From Epichloe hybrida (lineage: Eukaryota > Ascomycota > Sordariomycetes > Hypocreales > Clavicipitaceae): DNA of 64,000 nucleotides. The stretch covers positions 1,798,001 through 1,862,000 of the forward strand of contig JAFEKR010000009.1 of the NCBI GenBank assembly GCA_019022495.1. The letters run 5' to 3'. The notes under the pieces were generated by a model. It had not been told where the DNA came from, searched no databases, and saw nothing but the letters and a program-made list of their open reading frames with translations. The position numbers were made by a program, and so were the translations under genes. Of the stretch, positions 1-11,968 are shown piece by piece (position 1 is the first letter of the stretch; every line of letters begins with the position of its first letter).

Positions 1-369
1 AAATCTGCACCACCAGCCGAAACGTTTCACGACAGCTCAGTGGCAGTTTTGCCCTGGAATTATGAATTCTGCTCGAGCCCAAAGGGGTTAAAATATCTCA
101 GAACTATAGCCGAGTCAGGCGGCAAAGTGAGGAGGCTCGAATCGCAGAGAAAAAATCGAAGGAGGTCTGTAATGACCTTCACAGTGCATTCCCGGCTCAT
201 ATATTACACGGCCTTACTTGAGCAGACGGAGAAGCGGCTGGATGAAGCGCAAAGAATTTGGTGGACCAACCGATGGGACGAGTTTGAGAAGAAGAAACGA
301 CAGGGAGCGTGGAGCTGGCAACGCGTCAAAGGGTTAAGCCGGGAGGACGCTGATTCCACAAACACATGA
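1..369 (+). CDS. Unrecognised partial reading frame at the left edge
   Basis: A frame open from base 1 runs to a TGA at 367-369. I recognise no family. The last third (about 210-366) reads like a charged helical protein end, with LLEQTEKRLDEAQRIWW followed by basic and Trp-rich residues. Upstream, the alternative frame starting near 105 (RRQSEEARIAEKKSKEV) looks at least as coding-like, so a real gene would need an intron or a frame change near 190-215. I see no convincing splice pair there. It could be the 3' end of a gene that starts before the window, or chance. No upstream methionine codon in this frame is visible, so any start lies outside. Low confidence. Confidence 0.3.
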   Translation, partial: KSAPPAETFHDSSVAVLPWNYEFCSSPKGLKYLRTIAESGGKVRRLESQRKNRRRSVMTFTVHSRLIYYTALLEQTEKRLDEAQRIWWTNRWDEFEKKKRQGAWSWQRVKGLSREDADSTNT

Positions 370-677
370 GCGACAGCATACGTTATGGATGTTTATTTAA
401 TGCATCAAACTGGACAGTATCAGCATCCAGCATCTCAGCGAATTGAGGGTTTTTTTTTCTTCAACTTTGATATTCTACTTGAGTAATCCCAAAAGTCAAA
501 GAGCGGGCATATGGAAATGATAGAATCGTGGTTGGGTTGGATGCGACATTTATAAATTGATGCCCCAAACGTGATTGCAACAATGCCAAATTGGAAAGGA
601 AAACAACCCGGATTGGACACCGTCATCTCTGCAGTTGGCCGTCGTCGTCGTCGTCACTGTCGTCCATGAATCCCTCT
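370..677. other. Gene-free stretch between the left-edge frame and the small membrane-protein gene
   Basis: I see no coding frame, RNA gene or repeat here. It should hold the 3' untranslated sequence of the minus-strand gene that ends at 678. Confidence 0.5.
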
Positions 678-1191
678 TCAAGACTGCGCATTCATTAGCA
701 AACAGGTCGCGTCTTCTTTCAGTTCCCCCGCAACGTACTCTCTGCTCAAGCGCCGCGCGTGTTCATTGCCCCTTGATATGGCTTGTCTGATGACATTGAC
801 AATTCGGGGATCAACGTTTCCCAGCTCCTCGCCATCGTCCAAATAGTCATCTGCATCCGCGTTGTCCACGGAGCCCCCGTTCCGACTCCATGTGGATGGC
901 AACGTCAGCATCGAGAACCGCTGCGCAAAGAGAGTCGAGAGCCCGGATGTATATGTCGGGACGGGGAGGTACTGGCTGTATCGATTCCGGTAGCGGCGCC
1001 ACATAGGAAGGACGGCGAATGTGACGAGTAGAAAGAGGATGAGGGAGATGACGGCTGGGACGAAGATGGTCTAGGTCATGGCGCGAGAGGTTAGTACGCC
1101 GTGGACTGCGGAAAAAGAAGAAGCAGTGCTTGCAGGGATGCGTCATGCGACTTGCCTTGAGGAGGGACAGCAGTGCCGATGAGGCGGCCAT
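678..1191 (-). CDS. Small single-pass membrane protein, two exons, GC-AG intron
   Basis: Exon 1 is 1191-1156 (12 codons, MAASSALLSLLK) and exon 2 is 1070-678. The joined protein is 142 residues. The junction is inferred: AAG|GCAAGT at the donor is a good GC-type 5' splice site, and the acceptor CCTAG is preceded by a CTAAC branch-point word near 1090-1094. Splicing is in phase 0 and creates a continuous hydrophobic segment (TIFVPAVISLILFLLVTFAV, about residues 13-32) followed by a basic WRRYRNRY stretch. This is the layout of a short membrane anchor with the rest facing the cytosol. The C-terminal half is hydrophilic and acidic (DNADADDYLDDGEE). I know of no named family; it resembles conserved hypothetical proteins of Sordariomycetes, but that is memory and not a search. 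The function is unknown. Confidence 0.7.
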
Positions 1192-2736
1192 GGTTGCAGA
1201 GCACGCTTCAGCGAAATATCAAGACGCGGTCTGAGCCGGACGGCTGGTGTTACCTGGAAAGGTGTGTCGCCGTGGTGGTGACATGTGGGCTGGTCGTTGA
1301 CGACAAACGACAAGGCAGCATCCGTTGGAGGTCTGGGGGTCTGGTGGAGTTGAGGCTCTTGCACAGGCAGGGGAGGAGTTGTGGTTGCTTGGCTGGGCTA
1401 ATAATCAGGGCTGAACGTCTGGTATTACTGGCGTTATAATCCGTATTATTAACAGTAATACGGAATACGACCCATTTTATTAGGGGTCTTATTATTAATA
1501 AGACCGGCAGTGGCACTCCTTTTTGAAGCGCCAAGAGAAAATGGCTCGGAGGATGTGCAGTACTCCGTAGCACGCGAACGCAATAGCAGGACAAGGGGGC
1601 CGAACGCTTCTTATGTATGGAGCGTTTGACATGGGAGCAGGGAGATGGATGAATTGACCAGCAGACGTTGGCAGGATACGGAGTAGAGCGCGACACTTGA
1701 TTGGTGCGCGAGACACCAGCTGATGATGCGACGATAAGGACTTTCTTTGGCTGTGATGCAATGAGCCTTTTTGTGTGTGTTTTTTGTGTGTGTTTTTTGT
1801 GTGTCCAGTCCAACCCATTCGAGTCTGGTTGCGGCCATCAACAACCAACCAAACTCCCCTACAACCAAACCCCACTTGTTCAATTAAGCAATGTCTGGCG
1901 CTAATACGGAGTACGGACTAGCCACTTGGTCCTCGGTGCTGTCTCCTACTTTTCGGCTTTCAGGGGCCTGCTCTGGAACACTATCCGCATATTACGTCCG
2001 TATCTACTCCGTACTGTGCGACGACTGGCACATGTGCAGACCATCCCAACCAACGTTTGATTTCTTTCCAATCATCGTCACCACCGAAACAAACATTTTC
2101 GAGCTCTCGAGAACCAACAGCGACCAGGGATCGAAATCGCATCGCGAACCGAGCGCAAGCTGTTACCGTCGAGGGCCCACCAGAGACTCTGCCAGACAGT
2201 CTAGACTTGCCTCTTGCCTGCATTCTTTATCGATTGCACGCCACGGCCCCTGTTCCTCCTGATCGTGGCTGCTGCATCTCACCACTCGCGCACTTTCATT
2301 CATACGACCGCATCCTCACTCTGATCCGAACAAACAGACAAGAGACCCCTCTCCGACATCGAATCACCGAGTCAAATCATAACATCGTCGAAACGAAACC
2401 GAAACGGCCACTTTGTCCCTTATACTCTATCGCGAACCACCAACAGCGGCAGTAAGGGAGCAGGACACACGGGCTCGTCTGTCCGATAGACAAAGCCAAA
2501 CGACGGCACAGCAGAGAAGCATTTTTTGCTATAGCCTTTGTCTCCCGGGCCTGATATTTGGCAGGCCTGCCCCGCTACCTGTCACATAGGGCCTTGGCCT
2601 TGGATCGTTCACCATGCAAGCGGCCTTGGGCCAGCACTTGTCCGGTTCTACGTTTTTCACCTAGGCAGCCCTTTTGTTCCGTGAATCGACTTCATCATCC
2701 TCATCCCCCTCCTCCTTCCCAGCAGCGAAAGCAAAA
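1192..2736. other. Gene-free stretch upstream of the formin gene
   Basis: This 1.5-kb stretch holds the promoter of the minus-strand membrane-protein gene and the promoter and leader of the formin. It contains two adjacent inverted repeats at 1437-1505, (TTTTTTGTGTGTG)-like tracts at 1768-1803, and several copies of the word TACGGAGTA or its complement (about 1561, 1677, 1905, 2007). From about 2060 to 2700 the plus strand is rich in CCA, CAA and TC words, typical of a fungal 5' leader. Reading frames here are short and I take none as coding. Confidence 0.5.
1437..1505. repeat. Two adjacent short inverted repeats
   Basis: The first is about 14 bp with two mismatches (TAATCCGTATTATT against AGTAATACGGAATA, 3-bp loop). 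The second is perfect, GGTCTTATT at 1485-1493 and AATAAGACC at 1497-1505 around a 3-bp loop. The local sequence is more A+T-rich than its surroundings, which suggests the scar of a small transposon. Confidence 0.5.
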
Positions 2737-5700
2737 ATGTCCTCGGCAGACAAGTCGAGGCAGTCGTCCGGAGGACGGTCCATCTTCTCCAGGCATAAGA
2801 ACAAGGATAGAAGAACGACAGATACCGACCACCTCGATGTCGGTAGCACATTGAGCTTTCGCTCGTCGCGGCACAAGCGAGACTCCTCGACCGTGTCCAT
2901 TGATACGCCAAACTCTCCCGATCCTGGAGTCAACATGATGGCGGGAGTGATAACATCAATCCCCTACGACAATATGCCCCCTGGCTCCCGATCCCCGATC
3001 CCCGTCGACTATTTACCCAGCTCCGACCAAGTTCCCGCCCGCCGCGAACCTCTGCCTCACCAGCTTAACAAGAGTGCGGCAGATTTTCACCAATACCCGT
3101 CATTTGACGCCTCTGCCACTCGACCCAGGGAATCAAACATGACCATGGCATCCACGGGCCGCCATGCTCAATATCAACAATGGGGCCCTGCTCGCGGAAG
3201 CGTTGCCAGCACGGCCAACGGCTCGTCACATACCTCGAGATACGACTTGTATTTGGGCGCCAATGGAAGCCGTAGCTCTGCTGACAACCTCGGCATGTAT
3301 TCAGGTAACGCTGGAAATCGAGATATAGGGGGGATGACACGCTCGACGCAATTAGCTCTACCGACCGCTTCGTCGCAAAGTTCCCACGGCTCTTACCAGT
3401 CGCATCGGGACTCCAACCGGCTGACCAAGTTTCCCGGGCCCGGCTCTAACCATGACGGATTCTACTTTCCCAAGCCGGACGACGACAATGTAATTGAGCA
3501 AATGTTTTTGCAACTCATGCAGAAACGAGGATGGCACAACCTGCCCGAGCAAGCCCGACGACAAATGTTGGCGTACCCACCACAGAAGAAATGGACGCTG
3601 CTTCACCAAGATCGCCTCACCGAGTGGCAGGGCGAGCAGAAGCGACGACAGACTGCTCGAACGAATCAATTTGCTGCACCAGACATCACGACGTACTCTG
3701 ACGAGGAGGGCACGCCGGAGTGGTATGTCCGCAAGGTGATGGAAGACAAACTCGACACCAAAGGCATGGGCAGCCTCGAGGTCAATCTCCGAACACAACA
3801 GATTGGCTGGGTCAAGCGATTTGTCGAATGCCAGGGACAGGTGGCTTTGGTGACATTGCTCCTCAAGATCAATCGCAAAACGGCAGCCGGCCCCGTACCG
3901 GAGAATTCTCGCGTGGAGAAGAACCTGGACCGGGAATACGACATTATCAAGTGTCTCAAAGCACTCATGAACAACAAGTTTGGTGCCGACGATGCTCTGA
4001 TGCAGCAAAAGGTGCTGGTGGCTCTGGCTACGTGTCTGATATCCGCGCGCATCACCACTCGAAAACTGGTCAGTGAGATCCTCACGTTTCTGTGTACTTG
4101 GGGCGAAAACGGCGAGGGCCATGTCAAGGTCATCCAAGCCCTCGACGAGGTCAAGGCTCAGTCGGGGGAAAATGGCCGCTTTGACGCCTGGATGCGCCTG
4201 GTAGAGGTTACGATAGATGGTCGCGGCAAGATGGGCAGTCTGGTCGGGGCAAGCGAAGAGGTTCGGACTGGCGGCATCGGCATGGAGAACTTGCTCATGG
4301 AGTACGCCGTCACGACCTTGATGCTGGTGAACATGGTGGTGGATGCACCAGAGGGTGACCTTCAGTTGCGAATCCATATCCGAGCTCAGTTCACAGCATG
4401 CGGCATCAAACGCATCTTGACCAAGATGGAAGAGTTCCAATACGAGCTTCTTGACAAGCAGGTTGAGCGATACCGCACCAACGAAGCCATTGACTACGAG
4501 GACATGCTGGAGAGGGAAAACAGCAGCATCAAGGACAGCATCGAAGGCGACGTGAAGGATCTCAGCGACCCTGTGCAGATTGCGGATGCCATTCAGCAGC
4601 GCATTCATGGCAGCAAGGCGCAAGACTATTTCGTTTCAGCCTTGCAGCATCTCATGCTCATCCGGGCCCAAGACGGCGAGGAACGTTTGCGCATGTTCCA
4701 GCTGGTCGACTCCATGCTCAGCTACGTTGCCATGGACAGGCGCCTGCCAAACATGGACCTCAAGCAGAGTCTCAACTTCACCGTGCAAAGCCTTCTCGAC
4801 AAGCTGCACACCGATTCGGAAGCACGCCAGGCCCAAGATGAGGCCCTGGAGTCGCGGCAAATAGCGGAAGCTGCCATGGCGGAGCGCGATGAGATGCGTG
4901 CCAGGCTCGAGCTGGGAGCGGATGGCCTCGTCAAGAAGATGCAGAAACAGCTTGACGAGCAAGCTCGATTTATCGAGGCCCAGAAGAGACAAGCGGACGG
5001 ACTCAAGGCCGAGATTAGCAGCCTTCAGGGCGTCCGTGCCAAGGAGGCGCAGAGGAACGAGCTGGAGACGAGAGAACTGTATCTGATGTTCAGGGATGCA
5101 CAGGATATTGCGGCGTCCAACGCCATGAAGAGCAGCAACAAACCTGGCGACCCCCCGAGTAACGGAACCGCTGCTCAAATGCAAGGCATTCTGGACCGAG
5201 AGAGACTTATGGAGCGTCTGCAGATGCAATTGGAGCGCCAAAAGACACAGTATAAGCTCGAAGGGCGAGTCTGGGGCGAGGCTGGCGGCCCGTCAGACCG
5301 TCTCCGCGCATTGCGTGAGGAAATGGAAGACGAGAACTTGGAGTCTTCGGCTGGCGGTGGGACACCACCTCGCGATCTCACCAACAGTGTGTTGGGCAGT
5401 ATAAACCGCCAAACCCGAATCACTCGCAAGCCACTTCAGGCGGACAGGGATAGCGAACCCGACGGCATCGAAGAAAGTGAAGACGCCGAAGGGGAAGACG
5501 GCGTCATATTCGAGCGCCCTCGCATCGTGGAGATGAAACGACCAACCGTCGATCCCAGGTTCCAGGCAGGTCTGGTCAGTGAGATTGGTGCCAATGTCAA
5601 GAAATTTGAAGGCAGCGACTCCGAGGACGTCGATGAGACAGCAGCCCCACCACACCCAAGTCTGGCCTCTTCAACAACTCCTCTCATCTCGACTGACGAC

Positions 5701-8044
5701 CGGACCCTCGAGGCGGACGGGATTGTTGCCGGTGCCGGAGCTGCGCCTCCTCCCCCTCCTCCACCACCACCCCCACCGATGCCCGATCAAAAGGCTGGCG
5801 GCCCACCGCCTCCGCCTCCGCCGCCGCCCCCAATGCCCGGTCAAATCGCCGGGGGTCCTCCTCCTCCTCCTCCTCCTCCTCCTCCGCCTCCACCTCCACC
5901 GATGCGGGGTCAGATGTCCGGCGGTCCCCCTCCTCCGCCTCCTCCGCCCATGCCTGGCTCTACAGGCTCTATGCCGCCGCCGCCGCCGCCGCCCCCCATG
6001 CCTGGAGCCATGCCTTCTGGTCACTTCCTGCCACAGAAGTCTGTCTTTGCCGCGACACCCGGCATCGGTCTGCCAGTGGCACGGCCCAAGAAGAAGCTCA
6101 AGGCACTGCATTGGGAAAAGGTCGACGCCCCTGAGACTAGTCATTGGGCCGCCCATGCCCCATCTGCCGAGGAACGAGAGGAGAAGTACAATGAGCTCAG
6201 CCGCAAGGGAATCTTGGACGAAGTTGAGAAGCTTTTCATGGCCAAGGAGATTAAGAAGTTGGGCGGCGGAGGCGCAAAGAAGGGTGATAAGAAGCAAATC
6301 ATTTCTTCCGATTTGCGCAAGGCATATGGTAAGCGTCACAATGGAAAATCGGTGCTCGCCGCGGGATGACGTCTTGTTAACATGGGAATGAATGACAGAA
6401 ATCGCCTTTGCCAAATTTTCACAATATTCTGTGGAAAAGATTGTCCAAATGATTATCCACTGCGACCCTCAATTACTGGATAATCAAGTCGTCATGGAAT
6501 TCTTGCAAAAGGATGATCTATGCAACATATCTGACAACGTGTCGAAGCAAATGGCCCCCTATAGCCGAGACCTGACGGGGCCTGACGCCAAGAGCAACAA
6601 CCGCGAGCTGGACCCCAACGAACTGACTCGACAGGATCAGATCTATCTGCATACAGCGTTTGAGCTACACCACTACTGGAAGAGCCGCATGAGAGCACTA
6701 TGGCTTACCAAGAACTTTGAGCCCGACTATGAGGAATTGAACGAGAGAATCAATCAGGTGATGGCTGTGTCCGAGAGCCTGCGCGACTCGGTCTCTCTGA
6801 TGAATGTTCTCGGCCTCATTCTAGACATTGGCAACTACATGAACGACGCCAACAAGCAGGCGCGGGGTTTCAAACTGAGCTCGCTTGCACGGCTGGGCAT
6901 GGTCAAGGACGACAAGAACGAGTCCTCTCTCGCCGACTTGGTGGAACGTATTGTGCGAAGTCAGTACCCGGAATGGGAGGGATTTGCCCAGGACATCAGC
7001 GGCGTTTTAACGGCACAGAAGGTCAATGTCGAACAGCTTCAGGCCGATGCCAAGAAGTATATTGACACGATTCGCAACGTGCAAATGTCTCTGGATTCTG
7101 GCAACCTCAGCGATCCCAGGCAGTTCCATCCCGAGGATCGTGTCAGCCCCATCGTGCAGCGATGCATGAAAGAGGCTCGTCGCAAGGCAGAGCAGATGGA
7201 ACTGTACCTCGACGAGATGATGAAGACGTACAAGGACATCATGGTGTTTTACGGCGAAGACCCCACGGACGAAAACGCCAGACGTGACTTCTTTGCCAAG
7301 CTGGCTAGTTTCCTGGCTGAGTGGAAGAAGTCAAAGGAGAAGAACATGCAGTTGGAGGAGATGAGGAGACGCAACGAAGCGTCCATGAAGCGCAAGCACC
7401 AGGCGCAAAAGGGCGCCGCCGCCGCCGCGCTGGGAGAAGGGAGCACCTCGCCCACGAGCACCGGCGCCATGGATTCGCTACTGGAGAAGCTTCGAGCCGC
7501 TGCACCACAGGCGCGAGACCAGAGAGATCGACGTCGTCGCGCACGCCTCAAGGACAAGCATCAAGTGCGCGTGGCTTCTGGCCAGAAGATTGCCGATATC
7601 AATGAGATACCCGAAGTCGAAGCCGGTCTGCCACACAAGAACCAGACGATTGACGAGGAGAGCCCGACAGTGATAAGTCCTGGGCTGAGCTCACCGCGGG
7701 AGGGCGAAGACGACGTTGCCGACAGAGCAGCCGCGCTGCTGCAGGGCATGCGAGGCGATGGTGATAATGATGCGGAAAAGAGAGAGAGCCTCCGTCGACA
7801 AGCAAGGAGGCAAACAGCAGAGGAGGAGCGGCGACTACGAAGACGGAGGAGAGAAAAGGTCAGCAGAAGCCCGAGTAGTGGCGAGGTTAAGGATGATGAG
7901 GCAGCTGGTGCAGGTGATGACGCAGCAGGGGCAGTGGCGGTGATACCAGAGACGGTTGAAGAAGAGACGGAGCAGCCACAGGCCCAAAGGGCTGGGGATG
8001 ACGACGAGGGTGCCAAAGCAGAGCACACGGAAGACACGGAATGA
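2737..8044 (+). CDS. sepA: Formin, Bni1/SepA type, two exons
   Basis: This formin nucleates and elongates unbranched actin for polarised hyphal growth and septation. Exons 2737-6328 and 6399-8044 join in phase 1 across a 70-nt intron (GTAAGC donor, GACAG acceptor) that falls inside the FH2 domain (KAY|EIAFAKF). The protein is 1745 residues, close to A. nidulans SepA. Domains in order: a Ser-rich N terminus; Rho-binding and FH3 armadillo region (about 245-690); coiled coil (about 690-790); acidic linker; FH1 with five poly-Pro runs (about 1000-1090); FH2 (about 1119-1500, starting KKKLKALHWEKVD); and a DAD-like tail (MDSLLEKLRA followed by a basic patch, about 1555), which predicts autoinhibition released by Rho GTPase. 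I chose the ATG at 2737 (GCAAAAATGTC context). An in-frame ATG at 2674 would add 21 low-complexity residues. Confidence 0.95.
5740..6003 (+). repeat. FH1 polyproline-coding repeat within the formin gene
   Basis: CCN-rich sequence encodes five proline runs separated by MPDQKAGG, MPGQIAGG, MRGQMSGG and related linkers. Known formins use such runs to recruit profilin-actin. The near-identical units suggest expansion by duplication. Confidence 0.85.
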
Positions 8045-8219
8045 GAAGGGGAACAGCACATAGCGTCAGTACATAATGTTTATATACCAGCACGACTGTG
8101 ACTACGATTCCTGAAAGTCAAGTCGTCTTGCTATTTTGAAGTCATTATCAGACCCTGCTCCTTGAACGCCGACAGTGACAGTCCCCCACCCAGTAAGCAA
8201 GCAAATGCCATGAACCCCC

Positions 8220-8891
8220 TCACCTCCCGGGACTAAGCGGCCTATTGAAGCCTCCTTGTCGATTCATATACTGTCTATACTCCGTCTTCTTCTCCTTGTG
8301 CACCGCGCCAGCATTATTACCCGCCACCTTCTTCCCCTTTGTTGTGCCGAACCCCCCGAATCCCATCAAGGCCTGCATGGAAACCAGGTCATCGTCGTCG
8401 TCGTCGTCGTCGCCAACCTCGCCCGCCTCTTCGCCGTCTGTTTCCATGGGTGCAGCACTCCTTGGGCCGGCGGGCGGCGAGGGACTTGCCCGTCCTCGAG
8501 CAACAGAATGCTTCTCATCTGGACGGGTGCGGGTGGGCAGGCTGGGAGGAGGAGTCCTGCCACTTGGCGATGCGGAACGACGACGGACATGTCGTCGATC
8601 GGGTCCGTCTCCGACTCTGTCTTCGTAGCGACGGTCTCTGTTGCTGCCCTGGCCCTGGCCCCGGCCCCGGCCTTGGCCTTGGCCTTGACCAATGCCTGCG
8701 TGGTCTCTGTAGCGTCTGTCGTCGGGGGATCGGGAGCGGTCGTTGTTGCGTCTGTGTTCACGATGACGATCACGAGAGTGGGAGCGGGAGCGGTACCGTG
8801 GACGGTGGTCGTGGTCTCTGACGCGTCGGCTCGGACGGTCTGAGTCGTCCCGGATCTGGCGCTCTGGCCGGCGGGGGCGGCGGTTGCCCAT
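8220..8891 (-). CDS. U4/U6.U5 tri-snRNP-associated protein SNRNP27
   Basis: This 223-residue nuclear protein belongs to the DUF1777/SNRNP27 family, a component of the spliceosomal tri-snRNP linked in animals and worms to 5' splice-site choice. The N-terminal two thirds is RS/RD-rich and disordered, followed by GQGQG repeats and an aspartate run. The C terminus carries the family core: [19 protein letters not shown] and then [16 protein letters not shown], which is nearly invariant across eukaryotes. It is a single exon, and I chose the first ATG of the frame. It converges with the formin gene (175 bp apart) and diverges from glucosidase I. Confidence 0.93.
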   Translation of the reverse strand: MGNRRPRRPERQIRDDSDRPSRRVRDHDHRPRYRSRSHSRDRHREHRRNNDRSRSPDDRRYRDHAGIGQGQGQGRGRGQGQGSNRDRRYEDRVGDGPDRRHVRRRSASPSGRTPPPSLPTRTRPDEKHSVARGRASPSPPAGPRSAAPMETDGEEAGEVGDDDDDDDDLVSMQALMGFGGFGTTKGKKVAGNNAGAVHKEKKTEYRQYMNRQGGFNRPLSPGR

Positions 8892-9335
8892 TGTGTTGGG
8901 GGTTAGATTTCAGGTTGATGCTGTTGAAAATTTGTGCCTGTAGACGAAACCTGCTGGGAAGTGATTGTCAGGCCGGTACTCAGTATCACAGATGGGAGAT
9001 TTTTAAAAGTGGAGAGCGCAAGGCTGTCCGACAGGTCGGTTGTATGTAACGTCTTCAATCTTTGTGAGCTGGTGAAGAGGGGGTGGGTGTATGAGCGGAT
9101 CCGATCCCCTGGATTGCTCAAGGCACGCCCCGAGCTCAGAGAAAATCCACTCGCAACGTCAGCCTTGCATGCCCCGCCCTGACACACACACACACCCCCT
9201 TGACGTGGCCCCTCCCACTCCGTTTCATCAACCCATTCATTCGGTGGGTGGAACAGCTTTGACCATTGCAGAATCACATGGGCAAGTTTGACATCCCACA
9301 AGATTCTTGGTACGGCGAAAAAAAAAAAAAAAAGA
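8892..9335. other. Shared intergenic region between divergent SNRNP27 and glucosidase I genes
   Basis: This 444-bp region must hold both promoters. It includes a CACACACACACA tract near 9182 and a run of 15 A at about 9318-9333, which ends immediately before the glucosidase ATG, so an A-tract lies in that gene's leader. I see no clear TATA box. Confidence 0.55.
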
Positions 9336-11968
9336 ATGGCAAGACTCGCCCAATTCGTGGCAGCTACTGTCCTGGCTGCCACGGCCGCAACGGCCACGGG
9401 CGACGCATCCGTGCTGATGAGCGAGATCGGACGCCAGAACAACCAAAGCTTGCTATGGGGTCCGTACAAGCCCAACCTGTACTTTGGCGTGCGGCCACGA
9501 GTGCCAAAGAGTTTGTGGACGGGATTGATGTGGGGGAGAATCGAGGATTTCAACGACGTCAAAGACGGTATGGTGACGACCACGATGAGCTTGACTTGAG
9601 AACCAAGTCCTTTCTGATAACCAACGATAGGCCTGCGATACACGTGCGAGCAAGGCGAAGACATACACGGGTACGGATGGGACGAATACGATGCACGAAC
9701 CGGCGGTGTGCAGACGATCCACGATGAAGGCAACAAGATTGACATCACGACCTCCTTTGTGAAAATACCCGGTGGAACCCGCGGCGGCAGCTGGGCAGTC
9801 CGCGTCAACGGCAAGCTGCACGAAAATGCACCAGAGAATAGCAAGACGGTCGTGTATTACTATGTTGCGCAGGAGGATGCGGGTGATCTCGAGGTTCACG
9901 GCGAGGGCAGCGAGGTCGGTTTCAAGGGCGACGTCACTTTCACTGGAAAGTCGGAGTCACTGGGGGACTACAAACTGGTGTTCACCGAGGGCAAAGGCAA
10001 GTACCCCACGAGCAGCCATGATATTGGCGAGAGGCGTCCCGGGGATGTGACGCTGGTGAGCAGTGCGGACTTTGAAGAAGACGTCATCTGGCAGGCAAAG
10101 GCGTTGCTTTTCCAGCAGCTGCAGACTGCTGCGGTGGCTGTGCAGGACGAGTATGGGCTGGATAATGCTCCCCCTGCGTGGCAAGTGTATCGTATACCGC
10201 ACAAGCCTGGCAAAGGCAACTCTCAGATCGTGCAGAGGACGTACGAGGGCTCTTTTGAGTTTGATGTGATATTCTCGTCGGGATCCGCCGGCGTGGAGTT
10301 GACCAGCAAGGATGTGACCAAGGCGATTGAATCGACAAGCACTTCGTTTTCCGAACGTTTCTCCTCCATATTTGACCTCAAGGCGCCGTTCCAGGCGGAA
10401 ACGTATCAAAAGTTTGGGAAAAGCATGTTCTCGAATCTGCTGGGCGGCGTGGGATACTTTTACGGACAGCAAATGATTGACCGATCGTATGCGTCGGAAT
10501 ACGACGAGGAAAACGAGGGCTTCTGGGAGGAGGCGGCGGCCGCGAGGGAGCTCAAGCAGCAGAAGCTCGAGGGTCCGTATGAGCTCTTTACCAGTGTACC
10601 GTCCCGGCCATTCTTCCCCCGCGGCTTCCTCTGGGATGAGGGTTTCCACTTGGCTCCCATCGCTGACTGGGACATGGACCTGACGCTTCAGATCGTCAAG
10701 AGCTGGTACAACACGATGGACGACGACGGCTGGATCCCCCGAGAGCAGATCCTGGGGCCCGAGGCTCGCACCAAGGTGCCCGAGGAGTTCCAAGTGCAGT
10801 ACCCGCATTATGCCAACCCTCCCACGCTATTCCTCGTCATCGAAGACTTCATGGAGAGACTGCGCAAAACCAATGGCACCCAGCCTCTGGGCAGGGAGAG
10901 TCTGGCCCAGGGCCATCGCAAACAACTGCACACGGCGCACCTGGACAACTATGAGCTCGGAGAGGACTTTCTCCGAAAACTGTATCCCCTTTTGCGCCGA
11001 CAGTACGACTGGTTCCGCAAGACGCAGCGCGGAGATATCAAGGGCTACGACCGAGAGGCATATTCCACCAAGGAGGGCTACCGGTGGCGAGGACGAACCG
11101 AGACGCATGTACTCACGAGCGGTCTCGATGACTACCCGCGGCCACAGCCCCCGCACCCCGGCGAGTTACACGTCGATCTCATGGCCTGGGTCGGATTGAT
11201 GACAAAGTCATTGAGGAATATTGCCGACGCCCTTGGGCTGCAGGAAGACGCCACCGAGCTGAGCAAGAACCTGGAAGCCATTGAGCACAACCTCAACGAC
11301 CTCCACTGGTCCGAAAAGGACGGCTGCTACTGTGACGCCACTGTCGATGCTTTTGAAGAGCACCAGCTCGTCTGCCACAAGGGCTACGTGTCGCTGTTTC
11401 CCTTCCTCGTCGGACTGCTTAAGCCAAATGATGCCAAGCTAGGCAAGACGCTCGATCTCATTGCCGACGAGGAACACCTCTGGAGCGCCCACGGGATCCG
11501 GAGTCTCAGCAAGCAGGATGAGTTTTACGGAACGGGCGAGAACTACTGGCGCAGTCCAATTTGGATGCCCATGAACTACATGGTTGTCAAACAACTGCAG
11601 GTAAGATATCTTTTCCTCCCCTTCCTCCCATAGAGCATGATCTCCAGACTGGTGAATTTTTTGGTGAATTTTTTCAATGGGAAAATGTGTGTTGGATTAC
11701 TACTGACTCTTTTCCCCTTGTCAACTAGACGCTGGCCAAGCAAGAAGGGCCGTATCGAAGCAGGGCGCGCGACATGTACATGCGCCTGCGCCAGAATCTT
11801 GTCGACACGGTGTACAAGAGCTGGGAGGAGACAGGATTCGCCTGGGAGCAGTACAATCCTGAGACGGGGGCTGGGCAGCGCACGCAGCATTTCACGGGGT
11901 GGACGAGCTTGGTTGTCAAGATTATGGCCATGGACGATGTATCCGGACATGCGAGGGATGAGCTGTAG
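9336..11968 (+). CDS. cwh41: Mannosyl-oligosaccharide glucosidase I (GH63), three exons
   Basis: ER glucosidase I removes the terminal alpha-1,2-glucose of the N-glycan precursor, the first trimming step before the calnexin cycle. Exons are 9336-9567, 9631-11600 and 11729-11968, joined in phases 1 and 0. Intron 1 is GTATGG...ATAG (63 nt) and intron 2 is GTAAGA...CTAG (128 nt). The product is 813 residues, normal for the family. The first 22 residues (MARLAQFVAATVLAATAATA) form a signal peptide or anchor. The N-terminal domain includes GLRYTCEQGEDIHGYGW and GGVQTIHD. The (alpha/alpha)6 catalytic domain carries the GH63 signature FPRGFLWDEGFH and ends with RTQHFTGWTSLVVKIMA. The junction residues match the family, which supports the splicing model. 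An earlier ATG at 9288 would read through the A-tract and is unlikely. Confidence 0.95.

Noticed and set aside
2057..2455. 132-codon frame before the formin
   Set aside because: Its composition is that of a CA-rich leader and no domain is visible; it lies where the formin 5' untranslated region is expected.
3358..4623. 421-codon open frame antisense to the formin gene
   Set aside because: It is the mirror of a G+C-rich, codon-biased gene. No domain is visible, and the sense frame has clear formin homology.
5671..6414. Arg-rich 247-codon minus-strand frame
   Set aside because: It is the complement of the FH1 proline codons.
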